Origin: Kutzneria buriramensis
GTDB lineage: Bacteria > Actinomycetota > Actinomycetes > Mycobacteriales > Pseudonocardiaceae
Reading direction: 5' to 3'
NCBI RefSeq assembly: GCF_003387475.1
Contig: NZ_QUNO01000001.1
Span: forward strand, 496,001 to 560,000
Length of the DNA stretch: 64,000 nucleotides
Part shown: in pieces, positions 17,301-26,461 of the stretch
How the letters are laid out: each line of letters starts with the position of its first letter
Position numbering within the stretch: the first letter of the stretch is position 1
The notes under the pieces: model-generated
Database searches by the model: none
Seen by the model: the letters and a program-made list of their open reading frames with translations, nothing else
What the model was told of the DNA's origin: nothing
Made by a program: the position numbers and the translations under genes

Positions 17301-18085
17301 CCGCACCGACCGCCAACTTCCCGGGCGCCGGGGCGCTGCGGGAGACCGGCCGGCTGTTCGCGCTCGGCCTGGACACCACCCGCATGGTGTTCCGCCGGCC
17401 GTTCCAGCTGCGCGAGTTCATCCAGCAGTGCTGGTTCATCGCCAGCGTCACGATCCTGCCGACCGCGCTGGTGTCGATCCCGTTCGGCGCGGTGATCGCG
17501 CTCCAGCTCGGCTCGCTGACCCGTCAGATCGGCGCGCAGTCGTTCACCGGCGCGGCCTCCGTGCTGGCGATCATCCAGCAGGCCAGCCCGATCGTGACGG
17601 CGCTGCTGATCGCCGGCGCCGGCGGCTCGGCGATCTGCGCGGACCTCGGTTCCCGCAAGATCCGCGACGAGATCGACGCCATGGAGGTGCTCGGCGTCTC
17701 GCCGATCCAGCGCCTGGTGGTGCCGCGCGTGCTCGCCTCGATGCTGATCTCGTTGCTGCTCAACGGAATGGTCAGCGTGGTCGGCGTGCTCGGCGGCTAC
17801 TTCTTCAACGTGATCCTCCAGGGCGGCACGCCCGGCGCGTACCTGGCCAGCTTCTCCGCCCTGGCCCAGCTGCCGGACCTGTGGATCAGCGAGATCAAGG
17901 CGGTCATCTTCGGCTTCCTGGCCGGCATCGTGGCCGCCTACCGCGGGTTGAACCCGGGCAGCGGCCCGAAGGGCGTCGGCGACGCGGTGAACCAGTCCGT
18001 GGTCATCACGTTCCTGCTGCTGTTCTTCGTGAACTTCGTGCTCACCACGATCTACCTTCAGCTGGTTCCGGCGAAGGGGATGTGA
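17297..18085 (+). CDS. yrbEA: Mce permease YrbEA (MlaE family)
   Basis: A 262-residue MlaE-type permease with five to six hydrophobic segments. The family motif is in the middle: GSAICADLGSRKIRDEIDAMEVLGVSP, where the EIDAMxVLG part contacts the ATPase. It starts with GTG inside the mceG stop codon (GTGA) and overlaps the second permease gene in the same style. The two permeases probably form a heterodimer that passes lipids from the Mce tube to the membrane. Confidence 0.92.
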   Translation: MTAPTANFPGAGALRETGRLFALGLDTTRMVFRRPFQLREFIQQCWFIASVTILPTALVSIPFGAVIALQLGSLTRQIGAQSFTGAASVLAIIQQASPIVTALLIAGAGGSAICADLGSRKIRDEIDAMEVLGVSPIQRLVVPRVLASMLISLLLNGMVSVVGVLGGYFFNVILQGGTPGAYLASFSALAQLPDLWISEIKAVIFGFLAGIVAAYRGLNPGSGPKGVGDAVNQSVVITFLLLFFVNFVLTTIYLQLVPAKGM

Positions 18086-18087
18086 TC

Positions 18088-18915
18088 GTGGCTTCGATGC
18101 GCCGGGCGGTCAACCGTCCACTTGAGACCCTCGACAACTTCGGCGACCAGCTTGCCTTCTACATCAAGGCATTGGCCTGGACGCCGCGGACGGTCACCCG
18201 CTACTTCAAGGAACTCCTGCGGCTGCTGGCCGAGGTGAGCTTCGGCAGCGGCGCGCTGGCCGTCATCGGCGGCACCATCGGCGTCATGGTCGGCCTGTCG
18301 GTGTTCACCGGAACCGTTGTCGGCCTTCAGGGTTACGCCGCGCTGAACCAGATCGGCACGTCGGCCTTCGCCGGCTTCGTCTCCGCGTACTTCAACACCC
18401 GGGAGATCGCGCCGCTGGTCGCCGGCCTGGCGCTGTCGGCGACGGTCGGCTCCGGCTTCACCGCGCAGCTGGGCGCGATGCGCATCTCCGAGGAGATCGA
18501 CGCCCTCGAGGTGATGGGCGTGCCGAGCCTGCCGTTCCTGGTGACCACGCGGATCATCGCCGGCTTCATCGCGGTCATCCCGCTGTACGTGATCGGCCTG
18601 CTCACCTCGTACGTGGCCGCGCGGACCATCACCGTGGAGGTGTACGGGCAGTCGGCCGGCACCTACGACCACTACTTCAACCTGTTCCTGCCACCCGTCG
18701 ACGTGCTCTGGTCCTTCGGCAAGGTGCTCGTCTTCAGCGTGGTGATCATCCTGGTGCACTGCTTCTACGGCTACCGGGCTTCCGGTGGTCCGGCCGGCGT
18801 CGGCGTGGCGGTCGGCCGCGCGGTGCGGACCGCGATCGTCACCACGAGCCTGCTGGACTTCTTCCTGAGCCTGGCGATCTGGGGCACCACGACGACGGTG
18901 AGGATCGCCGGATGA
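18088..18915 (+). CDS. yrbEB: Mce permease YrbEB (MlaE family)
   Basis: A 275-residue MlaE-type permease. It contains VGSGFTAQLGAMRISEEIDALEVMGVPSLPFLV, the coupling motif shared with YrbEA. Several membrane spans are evident. The start at 18088 (GTG) is chosen because AAGGGG lies 8 nt before it; a GTG at 18082 overlapping the upstream stop codon is too close to that site. It ends with an ATGA overlap onto mceA. Confidence 0.9.
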   Translation: MASMRRAVNRPLETLDNFGDQLAFYIKALAWTPRTVTRYFKELLRLLAEVSFGSGALAVIGGTIGVMVGLSVFTGTVVGLQGYAALNQIGTSAFAGFVSAYFNTREIAPLVAGLALSATVGSGFTAQLGAMRISEEIDALEVMGVPSLPFLVTTRIIAGFIAVIPLYVIGLLTSYVAARTITVEVYGQSAGTYDHYFNLFLPPVDVLWSFGKVLVFSVVIILVHCFYGYRASGGPAGVGVAVGRAVRTAIVTTSLLDFFLSLAIWGTTTTVRIAG

Positions 18916-20237
18916 GGGTCGCACGACGCAGGCTCATGGGCGTCGCGTTCATCGCGGTGATCGCGTTGATCGTGTGGTTCTGCATCGCCACGTACGCCGG
19001 CATGTTCACCAAGTCCGTCACGGTGCTGCTGCGCACCGACCACGTCGGCAACCAGTTGCAGACGCAGTCGGACGTCAAGGTGCGCGGGCTGATCGTCGGC
19101 GAGGTCTCCTCCATCACGTCCACAGGGGACGGTGCGCAGCTCGCACTGGCGCTCCAGCCGGACAAGGTGAACCTGATCCCGTCGAACGTCTCGGCGCAGC
19201 TGCTGCCCAAGACGCTGTTCGGCGAGCGCTACGTGGATCTGGTGCTGCCCAACGATCCCTCGTCACGGTCGATCGCGGCCGGCGACGTGATCGGGCAGGA
19301 CCGCAGCAGCTCGGCGATCGAGCTGGAGCGCGTGCTCGACGATCTGATGCCGGTGCTCCAGGCGGTGCAGCCGGAGAAGCTGGCCACCACGCTCACCGCG
19401 ATCGACCAGGCGCTGTCCGGCCGCGGCGAGCAGCTGGGGCAGACCCTGGTGCAGCTGGATTCCTATCTGGGGCAGCTGAATCCGTCACTGCCCAATCTGG
19501 ACGCCGACATCAAGAAGCTGTCGTCGCTGACGAACACCTACAGCCAGGCCGCGCCGGATCTGATCAACGCGCTGTCCGACCTGACCACCACCAGCAAGAC
19601 GCTGGTGGACGAGAAGCAGAACCTGGCCAACCTGTACGCGTCGGTGACCACGGCCAGCGGCGATCTCACGAACTTCCTGTACGCCAACAAGAACAACCTG
19701 ATCAACCTGGCCGGCACCAGCCGGCCGACGCTGGACGTGCTGGCCAAGTACGCCCCCGAGTACCAGTGCCTGTTCAAGCAGATGGCGGGTTTCCTGCCGC
19801 GCATCGACCAGGCGTTCGGCAAGGGCACCGCCAACCCGGGCCTGCACATCACGCTGGAGATCACCGCCAACCGCGGCAAGTACCTGCCCAACCAGGACGA
19901 GCCGCGCTACGCCGACACCCGCGGCCCGCGCTGCTACGACCTGGTGCCCTCGCCCAACCCGTTCCCCCAGTACCCGCCGGACGGCCCGATCAAGGACGGC
20001 TCCAAGCCGCCGACCCCGTCCCGCAGCATCAACGACGGCATCCTGCCCGCCGGCACCGCCACGTCCGCCACCACCACCCAGTCGGCGTCGCTCGGCCTGC
20101 CCAACTCGACCCAGGAGCTGGACATGCTCTCCCTGCTGCTCGGTCCGTCGATGGGGCTGGCCCCCAACGACGTGCCCGGCGCTAGCGGCCTGCTGGTCGG
20201 CCCGCTCTACCGGGGCGCGGAGGTGACGCTCAAGTGA
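18912..20237 (+). CDS. mceA: Mce family protein MceA
   Basis: A 441-residue MCE protein: one N-terminal membrane anchor (about residues 9-32), then the MCE domain at about 35-115 including SDVKVRGLIVGEVSSI, a long helical region with repeated Leu/Asn heptads (about 130-290), and a Pro/Ser/Thr-rich tail. Six such proteins form a tube across the envelope for lipid passage. Its ATG overlaps the yrbEB stop codon. Confidence 0.92.
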   Translation: MRVARRRLMGVAFIAVIALIVWFCIATYAGMFTKSVTVLLRTDHVGNQLQTQSDVKVRGLIVGEVSSITSTGDGAQLALALQPDKVNLIPSNVSAQLLPKTLFGERYVDLVLPNDPSSRSIAAGDVIGQDRSSSAIELERVLDDLMPVLQAVQPEKLATTLTAIDQALSGRGEQLGQTLVQLDSYLGQLNPSLPNLDADIKKLSSLTNTYSQAAPDLINALSDLTTTSKTLVDEKQNLANLYASVTTASGDLTNFLYANKNNLINLAGTSRPTLDVLAKYAPEYQCLFKQMAGFLPRIDQAFGKGTANPGLHITLEITANRGKYLPNQDEPRYADTRGPRCYDLVPSPNPFPQYPPDGPIKDGSKPPTPSRSINDGILPAGTATSATTTQSASLGLPNSTQELDMLSLLLGPSMGLAPNDVPGASGLLVGPLYRGAEVTLK

Positions 20238-21259
20238 GGGGCATCGCCGCGCCGCTGACCAAACTGATCATCTTCATGGTGATCACCGTGCTGGCCACCA
20301 CCCTGCTCGCGCTCACCATCGCCAACATCGACCTGCGCTCGGCCAGCGACTACAACGCCCGGTTCAGCGACGTCACATCGCTCAATGTCGGCGACGACGT
20401 GCGCATCGCCGGCGTGAAGGTGGGGGCGGTCGACAGCATCCAGGTGGTGGACCGCCGGCAGGCGCAGGTCAGCTTCTCCATCGACGGCGGCCACAAGCTG
20501 CCCGCCTCGGTGACCGCCACGATCAAGTACCGCAACCTGGTCGGCCAGCGCTACATCGCGCTGGAGCCGGGCGCCGGCGACCCGAACGCGGTGCTGCCGG
20601 CGGGCGGCACCATCCCGCTGGACCACACCAAGCCGGCGCTGGATCTGACGGTGCTGTTCAACGGCTTCAAGCCGCTGTTCCAGGCGCTGTCGCCGGACGA
20701 CGTGAACAAGCTGTCGTACGAGATCATCCAGGTGTTGCAGGGCGAGGGCGGCACCATCGACAGCCTGCTCGCGCACACCGCGTCGCTGACCTCGACCATC
20801 GCCGACAAGGACAAGGTGATCGGCCAGGTCATCGACAACCTGAACTCGGTGCTGGACACCGTCAACGCGCACGGCGACCAGCTGTCCTCGCTGATCACGC
20901 AGCTCCAGCAGTTGGTCAGCGGCTTCGCCCAGGAGCGCAAGCCGATCGGCGACTCGATCAGCGCGCTCGGCGACCTCGCGGACAGCACCGCCGGCCTGCT
21001 CCAGCAGGGCCGCCAGCCGCTCAAGGACGACATAGCCCAGCTGGGCACGCTGTCGAAGAACCTGGGCGACAACGACATGCTCAACCAGTTCCTCCAGAAC
21101 CTGCCCGGCAAGGTGGAGACGATCACCAGGACGGCCACCTACGGCTCCTGGTTCAACTTCTTCCTGTGCAGCGCCGGCGGCACGGTCGCGGTGCCGCCGA
21201 TCATCTCGCCGGTGACGCTGCCGGTGGAGCCGGTGACCCAGGCGAGGTGCAAGGCGTGA
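20234..21259 (+). CDS. mceB: Mce family protein MceB
   Basis: A 341-residue MCE protein with an N-terminal anchor (about residues 10-30), the MCE motif VGDDVRIAGVKVGAVDSI at about 50-68, and a helical coiled region. GTG start in the mceA stop codon (GTGA). It ends close to a conserved Cys-containing segment NFFLCSAGG typical of MceB/C proteins. Confidence 0.92.
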   Translation: MRGIAAPLTKLIIFMVITVLATTLLALTIANIDLRSASDYNARFSDVTSLNVGDDVRIAGVKVGAVDSIQVVDRRQAQVSFSIDGGHKLPASVTATIKYRNLVGQRYIALEPGAGDPNAVLPAGGTIPLDHTKPALDLTVLFNGFKPLFQALSPDDVNKLSYEIIQVLQGEGGTIDSLLAHTASLTSTIADKDKVIGQVIDNLNSVLDTVNAHGDQLSSLITQLQQLVSGFAQERKPIGDSISALGDLADSTAGLLQQGRQPLKDDIAQLGTLSKNLGDNDMLNQFLQNLPGKVETITRTATYGSWFNFFLCSAGGTVAVPPIISPVTLPVEPVTQARCKA

Positions 21260-22239
21260 AGCCCTTCCGTGAGCGCAATCCGCTGATCATCGGCGCGGTC
21301 GGCCTGACCGTCATCGCGCTGCTGATGCTGGCCGCGTTCTTCGCCGACGACCTGCCGATCATCGGCGGCGGCACGACGTACTCGGCGGACTTCAGCGAGG
21401 CCGCCGGGCTGGTGCCGGGCAACGAGGTGCGCATCGCCGGCGTGAAGGTGGGCAAGGTCCGCTCGGTGGGCCTGGACGGCGACCACGTCAAGATCGACTT
21501 CCGGGTGGACAACGCCTGGGTCGGCGACCAGACCACGGCCGCCATCAAGATCAAGACGCTGCTGGGCCAGAAGTACCTGGCGCTGGACCCGCAGGGCACG
21601 AAGGCGCTGGACCCCGGCACGGCCATCCCGCGCAACCACACGCTAGCCCCCTACGACGTCAACGAGGCCTTCAACGGCCTGGCCACCACCGTCGGCCAGG
21701 TGGACACCAGCCAGCTGGCGCAGAGCTTCGAGGTGCTGTCGCAGACCTTCGCCAACACGCCGCAGGACGTGAAGACTGCTCTGACCGGCCTGTCGGCGCT
21801 GTCCAAGACGATCTCGTCCCGCGACCAGCAGCTGGCCCAGCTGCTCGGCAACACCAACCAGATCACCAAGACCATCTCGGACCGCGACCAGCAGTTCCAG
21901 ACCCTGCTCTCGGACGGCAACCTGCTGCTCCAGGAGCTCCGGAGCCGGGAGAACGCCATCGGCCAGCTGCTGACCGGCACCAAGAACCTCTCCGCCCAGC
22001 TGTCCGGCCTGGTCAACGACAACCAGGCGCAGCTGCAGCCGGCGCTCCAGCAGCTGGACAAGGTCACCACGGTGCTGGAACGCAACCAGGCCAACCTGTC
22101 CAAGAGCATCGCCGACCTGGCGCCGTTCTACCGGGTGTTCGCCAACACCCTGGGCAGCGGCCGCTGGTTCGACACCTACATCTGCGGGTTGCTGCCGCCG
22201 GCGATCGGCCCGATCAACCCCGAGGGGTGCACGCCATGA
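21256..22239 (+). CDS. mceC: Mce family protein MceC
   Basis: A 327-residue MCE protein with an anchor at about residues 10-28, MCE motif VPGNEVRIAGVKVGKVRSV, and a long Gln/Leu-rich coiled region. The GTG at 21256 is used because it overlaps the mceB stop codon in the pattern of this operon. The tail contains FDTYICGLLPP, the conserved Cys region also seen in MceB. Confidence 0.92.
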   Translation: MKPFRERNPLIIGAVGLTVIALLMLAAFFADDLPIIGGGTTYSADFSEAAGLVPGNEVRIAGVKVGKVRSVGLDGDHVKIDFRVDNAWVGDQTTAAIKIKTLLGQKYLALDPQGTKALDPGTAIPRNHTLAPYDVNEAFNGLATTVGQVDTSQLAQSFEVLSQTFANTPQDVKTALTGLSALSKTISSRDQQLAQLLGNTNQITKTISDRDQQFQTLLSDGNLLLQELRSRENAIGQLLTGTKNLSAQLSGLVNDNQAQLQPALQQLDKVTTVLERNQANLSKSIADLAPFYRVFANTLGSGRWFDTYICGLLPPAIGPINPEGCTP

Positions 22240-23423
22240 CGGCCACCAGGACCCGACTCGGCCTGGCGCAGGCGGTCGCCATCGTGTGCGTGCTGGCGCT
22301 GGTCGTCGCGACCGCCGTGTGGTGGCTGCTGTACGCCACCAACCAGAACAAGGTCACCGCGTACTTCTCCGCCGCCGTCGGCCTCTACCCGGGCTCGGAC
22401 GTCCGGGTGCTGGGCGTGCGGGTCGGCAGCATCGACACCGTCACGCCCCAGGGCACCACCGTGAAGGTGGAGATGTCGGTGGACAAGTCGATCCGGGTGC
22501 CGGCCAACGCCCAGGCGGTCGTGGTGTCGCCGAGCGTGGTCAGCGACCGGTACGTGCAGCTGACGCCGGTCTACACCGGCGGCGCGGTGATGGCCGACAA
22601 CGCGACCATTCCCCGTGAGCGCACGGCCACCCCGGTCGAGCTGGACCAGCTCTACCAGAGCCTGGACAAGCTGACGACGACGCTGGGGCCGAACGGGGCC
22701 AACAAGAACGGCGCGCTGTCGGACCTGCTCAACACGGCCGCGGCCAACCTGGCCGGCAACGGGCAGAACCTCAACGACACCATCAAGCAGCTGGGCCAGG
22801 CCACCTCGACCCTGGCGGGCTCCAAGGACGACCTGTTCGGCACGGTCGACAACCTCCAGAAGTTCGTCACCACGCTGGCGCAGAGCGACCAGCAGGTGCG
22901 CACGTTCAACGACCAGCTCGCGCAGGTGTCGGGCTACCTGGCGAGCGAGCGCACCGACCTCGGCGACGCGCTCAGCCAGCTGTCCACCGCGCTGGGCCAG
23001 GTGCAGGGCTTCATCGCCGACAACCGCAGCGAGATCAAGTCCAATGTGGACAAGCTCGCCGACGTGACCAAGGTGCTGGTGGACCAGCGGGCCGCGCTGG
23101 CCGAGTCGCTCGACGTCGCGCCGCTGGCCCTGGGCAACCTCCAGAACACCTACAACGCGGCGTCCGGCACGCTGGACACCCGCGCGGACATCAACGAGCT
23201 GACCCAGCCGCCGATCACCATGGTCTGCAACCTGATCAAGCAGACCACGCCGAAGAACGTGCCGCAGGTGCTGTCCGACGCCTGCGGCCAGCTGGCCGGC
23301 GTGCTCAACAAGGTGCTGCCGCTGCCGTCGGCGGCCCAGGTGATCGAGTCCCTGCAACAGGGCAAGCTGCCGCCGCTGCCGGTGCCGATGCTCGGCCAGT
23401 CGATCGTCGGGGGTGAGAAGTGA
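22236..23423 (+). CDS. mceD: Mce family protein MceD
   Basis: A 395-residue MCE protein: anchor at about residues 10-32, MCE domain with YPGSDVRVLGVRVGSIDTV, then coiled helices containing repeated Gln/Leu segments. The ATG at 22236 overlaps the mceC stop codon; a GTG nine bases earlier is possible. The C-terminal part has two Cys that may form a disulfide, and a Pro/Leu-rich end. Confidence 0.91.
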   Translation: MTATRTRLGLAQAVAIVCVLALVVATAVWWLLYATNQNKVTAYFSAAVGLYPGSDVRVLGVRVGSIDTVTPQGTTVKVEMSVDKSIRVPANAQAVVVSPSVVSDRYVQLTPVYTGGAVMADNATIPRERTATPVELDQLYQSLDKLTTTLGPNGANKNGALSDLLNTAAANLAGNGQNLNDTIKQLGQATSTLAGSKDDLFGTVDNLQKFVTTLAQSDQQVRTFNDQLAQVSGYLASERTDLGDALSQLSTALGQVQGFIADNRSEIKSNVDKLADVTKVLVDQRAALAESLDVAPLALGNLQNTYNAASGTLDTRADINELTQPPITMVCNLIKQTTPKNVPQVLSDACGQLAGVLNKVLPLPSAAQVIESLQQGKLPPLPVPMLGQSIVGGEK

Positions 23424-24598
23424 GGCGTCGTGTCCCCGCGCTCGCGGTGCTCGCCGTGGCCGCCGCGACCGTGCTCGGCGGGTGCAGCGGCGGTGAGTTC
23501 GGCGGCGTGTACGACCTGCCGCTGCCGGGCGGCGCCGACCTCGGCGACCACCCGTACGAGGTGCACGTCGAGTTCAAGGACGTGCTGGACCTGGTGCCGC
23601 AGGCCGGCGTCAAGGTCAACGACGTCGCCGTCGGCAAGGTGGCCAAGGTCGGGCTCGGCCCGGACGGCTGGACCGCCGATGTCACCGTCGAGGTCAACGG
23701 CGACGTGAAGCTGCCCGCCAACGCCTCGGCCCAGCTGCGCCAGTCCAGCCTGCTCGGCGAGAAGTACGTGGAGCTGGTCTCCCCGAACAACCCCGCCGGC
23801 CGACTGGCCAACGGCGCGACCATCCCGCTGGACCGGACCAACCGCAATCCCGAGGTGGAGGAGGTGTTCGGGGCACTGTCCCTGCTGCTCAACGGCGGCG
23901 GCATCGGGCAGATCCAGGACATCTCCAAGCAGCTCAACAGCGCGCTGTCCGGCAACGAGCCGCAGATCCGCCAGCTGCTGACCAACCTCAACACGCTGGT
24001 GTCCAATCTGGACGCGCACCGGGGCGACATCACGCAGGCGCTCGACGGCCTGAACCGCCTCTCCGGCACGCTGAACACCCAGCGCGACGAGCTGGCCGGC
24101 GCGATCGACAACCTCGGGCCGGGCCTGGCCGTGCTCACCCAGCAGCGCGACCAACTGGTGACCATGCTGAACTCGCTGAGCGCGCTGTCCGGCGTCGCGG
24201 TGGACACCGTGAACAAGAGCCAGGCGGACCTGATCGCCGACCTCAAGGACCTCCAGCCGACGCTGACCCAGCTGGCCGCGACCGGGCAGAACCTGCCCAA
24301 GTCGCTCCAGCTGCTGCTGACCTTCCCGTTCCCCGACTCGACGGTGGCCGGCGTGAAGGGCGACTACACCAACCTGTTCGCCGACCTGGACCTCAACCTG
24401 GGCGACGTGGTGTCCAACCTGGGCCGGTCCCGGCAGAGCATCCTGCCGCAGCTGCCGGGCCTGGGTGGACTCACCGGCGGGACCAGCGGGCCAGGCAACG
24501 GCGTGCCGCTGCCGCTGCCGACCGGGTCCGGCGGCAACACCAGCTCCGGCGGCCTCGGCGGCCTGCTCGGCGGACTCCTGGGTGGGGGTGGGCACTGA
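23420..24598 (+). CDS. mceE: Mce family lipoprotein MceE (LprK-like)
   Basis: A 392-residue MCE protein with a lipoprotein signal peptide: basic start, hydrophobic stretch, and lipobox LGGC with the acylated Cys at about residue 22. The MCE domain follows (VEFKDVLDLVPQAGVKVNDVAVGKV), then coiled helices and a Gly-rich end. It is the fifth subunit in the standard order, where the lipoprotein is always found. GTG start overlapping the mceD stop codon. Confidence 0.93.
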   Translation: MRRRVPALAVLAVAAATVLGGCSGGEFGGVYDLPLPGGADLGDHPYEVHVEFKDVLDLVPQAGVKVNDVAVGKVAKVGLGPDGWTADVTVEVNGDVKLPANASAQLRQSSLLGEKYVELVSPNNPAGRLANGATIPLDRTNRNPEVEEVFGALSLLLNGGGIGQIQDISKQLNSALSGNEPQIRQLLTNLNTLVSNLDAHRGDITQALDGLNRLSGTLNTQRDELAGAIDNLGPGLAVLTQQRDQLVTMLNSLSALSGVAVDTVNKSQADLIADLKDLQPTLTQLAATGQNLPKSLQLLLTFPFPDSTVAGVKGDYTNLFADLDLNLGDVVSNLGRSRQSILPQLPGLGGLTGGTSGPGNGVPLPLPTGSGGNTSSGGLGGLLGGLLGGGGH

Positions 24599-25863
24599 TG
24601 CTGACCCGCAAGGTCCGGCTCCAGATCGTCGCGTTCGTGGTGATCGCGCTGGTCGGAGTGAGCTACGCCGGCTTCCGCTACGCCGGCGTGGACCGGCTCT
24701 TCGGCCCCCGCGGCTACGCGATCGACGTGGCGCTGGCCGACTCCGGCGGCATCTTCACCGGCGCCGAGGTGACCTACCGCGGCGTCACCGTCGGCCGGGT
24801 CGGCCCGCTGACCCTGAGCAAGGACGGCGTGCACGTCGAGCTGGACATCGACTCCAGCGACACGCGGATCCCGGCCAACTCGCAGGCGGTGGTCGCGGAC
24901 CGGTCGGCGGTCGGCGAGCAGTACGTCGACCTGCGGCCGAACACCGACGACGGCCCGTACCTGGCGGCCGGGGCGACCATCCCGCAGGCCCGCACCGCCA
25001 CCCCGCCGCCGGTGCAGGACCTGCTGACCAACCTGGACGACCTGTCGAGCTCGGTGCCGACGGAGTCGCTGCGCACCGTGGTGGACGAGCTGGACACGGC
25101 GTTCCAGGGCGCCGGCCCGAACCTCCAGACCCTGCTGGACACCACCAGCAGCTTCACCCGGGCCGCGTCCCAGCACCTGCCGCAGACAACGACGCTGCTC
25201 GCGGACGGCAACACCGTGCTCCAGACCCAGCTGGACAAGTCCTCGGACATCCTGTCGTTCAGCCACAGCCTGAGCCAGCTGGCGGCCCAGCTGAAGAGCT
25301 CGGACGGCGACCTGCGCAAGCTGATCACCACCGCGCCGCAGGCCGCCGACCAGATCGACGGCGTGCTCAGGGACAGCGGCGTGTCGCTGGGCAACCTGAC
25401 CGCCAACCTGCTGACCACGTCACAGATCCTGCTGCCCCGCAGGGACGGCCTGGAGCAGATCTTCGTGACCTACCCGGCGGTGGTCGGCGGCTCCTACACG
25501 GTGGTCCCCGGCGACGGCACGGCCCACTTCGGCCTGGCGGTCAACCTGTTCGACCCGCCGCCGTGCACCAAGGGCTACGAGGGCACGGCCAAGCGCGCCG
25601 GCGACGTGACCGCGCCGGTGGCGCCGAACACCCAGGCGTACTGTGCCGAGCCGACGGGCAGCCCGATCGACGTGCGCGGCGCGCAGAACGCCCCGTACGG
25701 CGGCAAGCCGGCGGTGCCCGTGGCCGGTGGCGGAGCCGGCGCGGGCCAGCAGTCGCCGGCGGCGCCGCCGGGCCTGGCCCCGATGGTCGGGCTGCTGCCG
25801 GGACTGGGCAGCGCGAACCTGGGGCCCGCGGGTCTGGCCCAGCTGCTCGGCCTGTCGGGCTGA
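24598..25863 (+). CDS. mceF: Mce family protein MceF
   Basis: A 421-residue MCE protein with an N-terminal membrane anchor, MCE motif FTGAEVTYRGVTVGRVGPL, helical region, and a Pro/Gly-rich C-terminus with two Cys (PPPCTKGYEG and QAYCAEP). It is the last of the six Mce subunits, and its ATG shares a base with the mceE stop codon. Confidence 0.92.
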   Translation: MLTRKVRLQIVAFVVIALVGVSYAGFRYAGVDRLFGPRGYAIDVALADSGGIFTGAEVTYRGVTVGRVGPLTLSKDGVHVELDIDSSDTRIPANSQAVVADRSAVGEQYVDLRPNTDDGPYLAAGATIPQARTATPPPVQDLLTNLDDLSSSVPTESLRTVVDELDTAFQGAGPNLQTLLDTTSSFTRAASQHLPQTTTLLADGNTVLQTQLDKSSDILSFSHSLSQLAAQLKSSDGDLRKLITTAPQAADQIDGVLRDSGVSLGNLTANLLTTSQILLPRRDGLEQIFVTYPAVVGGSYTVVPGDGTAHFGLAVNLFDPPPCTKGYEGTAKRAGDVTAPVAPNTQAYCAEPTGSPIDVRGAQNAPYGGKPAVPVAGGGAGAGQQSPAAPPGLAPMVGLLPGLGSANLGPAGLAQLLGLSG

Positions 25864-25902
25864 GCGGGCCTACCCTGACCGAGAAGTCGAACCTGGAGAG
25901 GC

Positions 25903-26439
25903 ATGGCGAACCAGCAGGCAACCGGAACGGCCCGATGGCAGGGCGCGCTGTCCGCGGTGGCGGCGGTGCTGCTGCTCGCGGCGCTGATCTTCTGCGGCGC
26001 GTCGATGGTGAGCTGGGGGACCGCGTCCGGCGACGAATCGGTGAAGTTCGCCGCCACCCGGGATGACGTGCTGCGCGTCGGCCGCGAGGAGCTGATCAAC
26101 TTCTACACGCTGGACTACAAGAACCCGGACGCCTCGTTCGACCGGCTCGTGCAGTCCTCCACCGGCGACCTGGCCACCGCGATCAAGCAGGGCGAGGCCA
26201 ACTGGAAGAAGCAGCTCGCCGACCAGAAGACCAGCTCGACGGCGAAGGTGCTGGACGCCGCCGTGACCGAGCTGGACGACCGCGCCGGCACCGCGACGGT
26301 GGTGGCCATCGTCCAGGTCGACGTCACCCCGAACAACGGCAAGCCGGCCAACCGGCTGCCCATGCAGATCCAGCTGACCAGGACGGACCAGGGCTGGAAG
26401 CTGAGCCAGGCCGGCTCCATCGTCCTGGGCTCGCAGTAG
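25903..26439 (+). CDS. Mce-associated membrane protein 1
   Basis: A 178-residue protein with one N-terminal span (about residues 14-38) and an extracytoplasmic domain resembling the Mas (Mce-associated) fold: helix around EELINFYTLDYKN, then strands ending RLPMQIQLTRTDQGWKLSQAGSIV. Mas proteins follow mceF in most actinobacterial mce operons and stabilise the complex. GGAGAGG precedes the ATG. Short spacing to mceF suggests the same transcript. Confidence 0.8.
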   Translation: MANQQATGTARWQGALSAVAAVLLLAALIFCGASMVSWGTASGDESVKFAATRDDVLRVGREELINFYTLDYKNPDASFDRLVQSSTGDLATAIKQGEANWKKQLADQKTSSTAKVLDAAVTELDDRAGTATVVAIVQVDVTPNNGKPANRLPMQIQLTRTDQGWKLSQAGSIVLGSQ

Positions 26440-26461
26440 CCGGCCGCGGAAGGACCAGCAG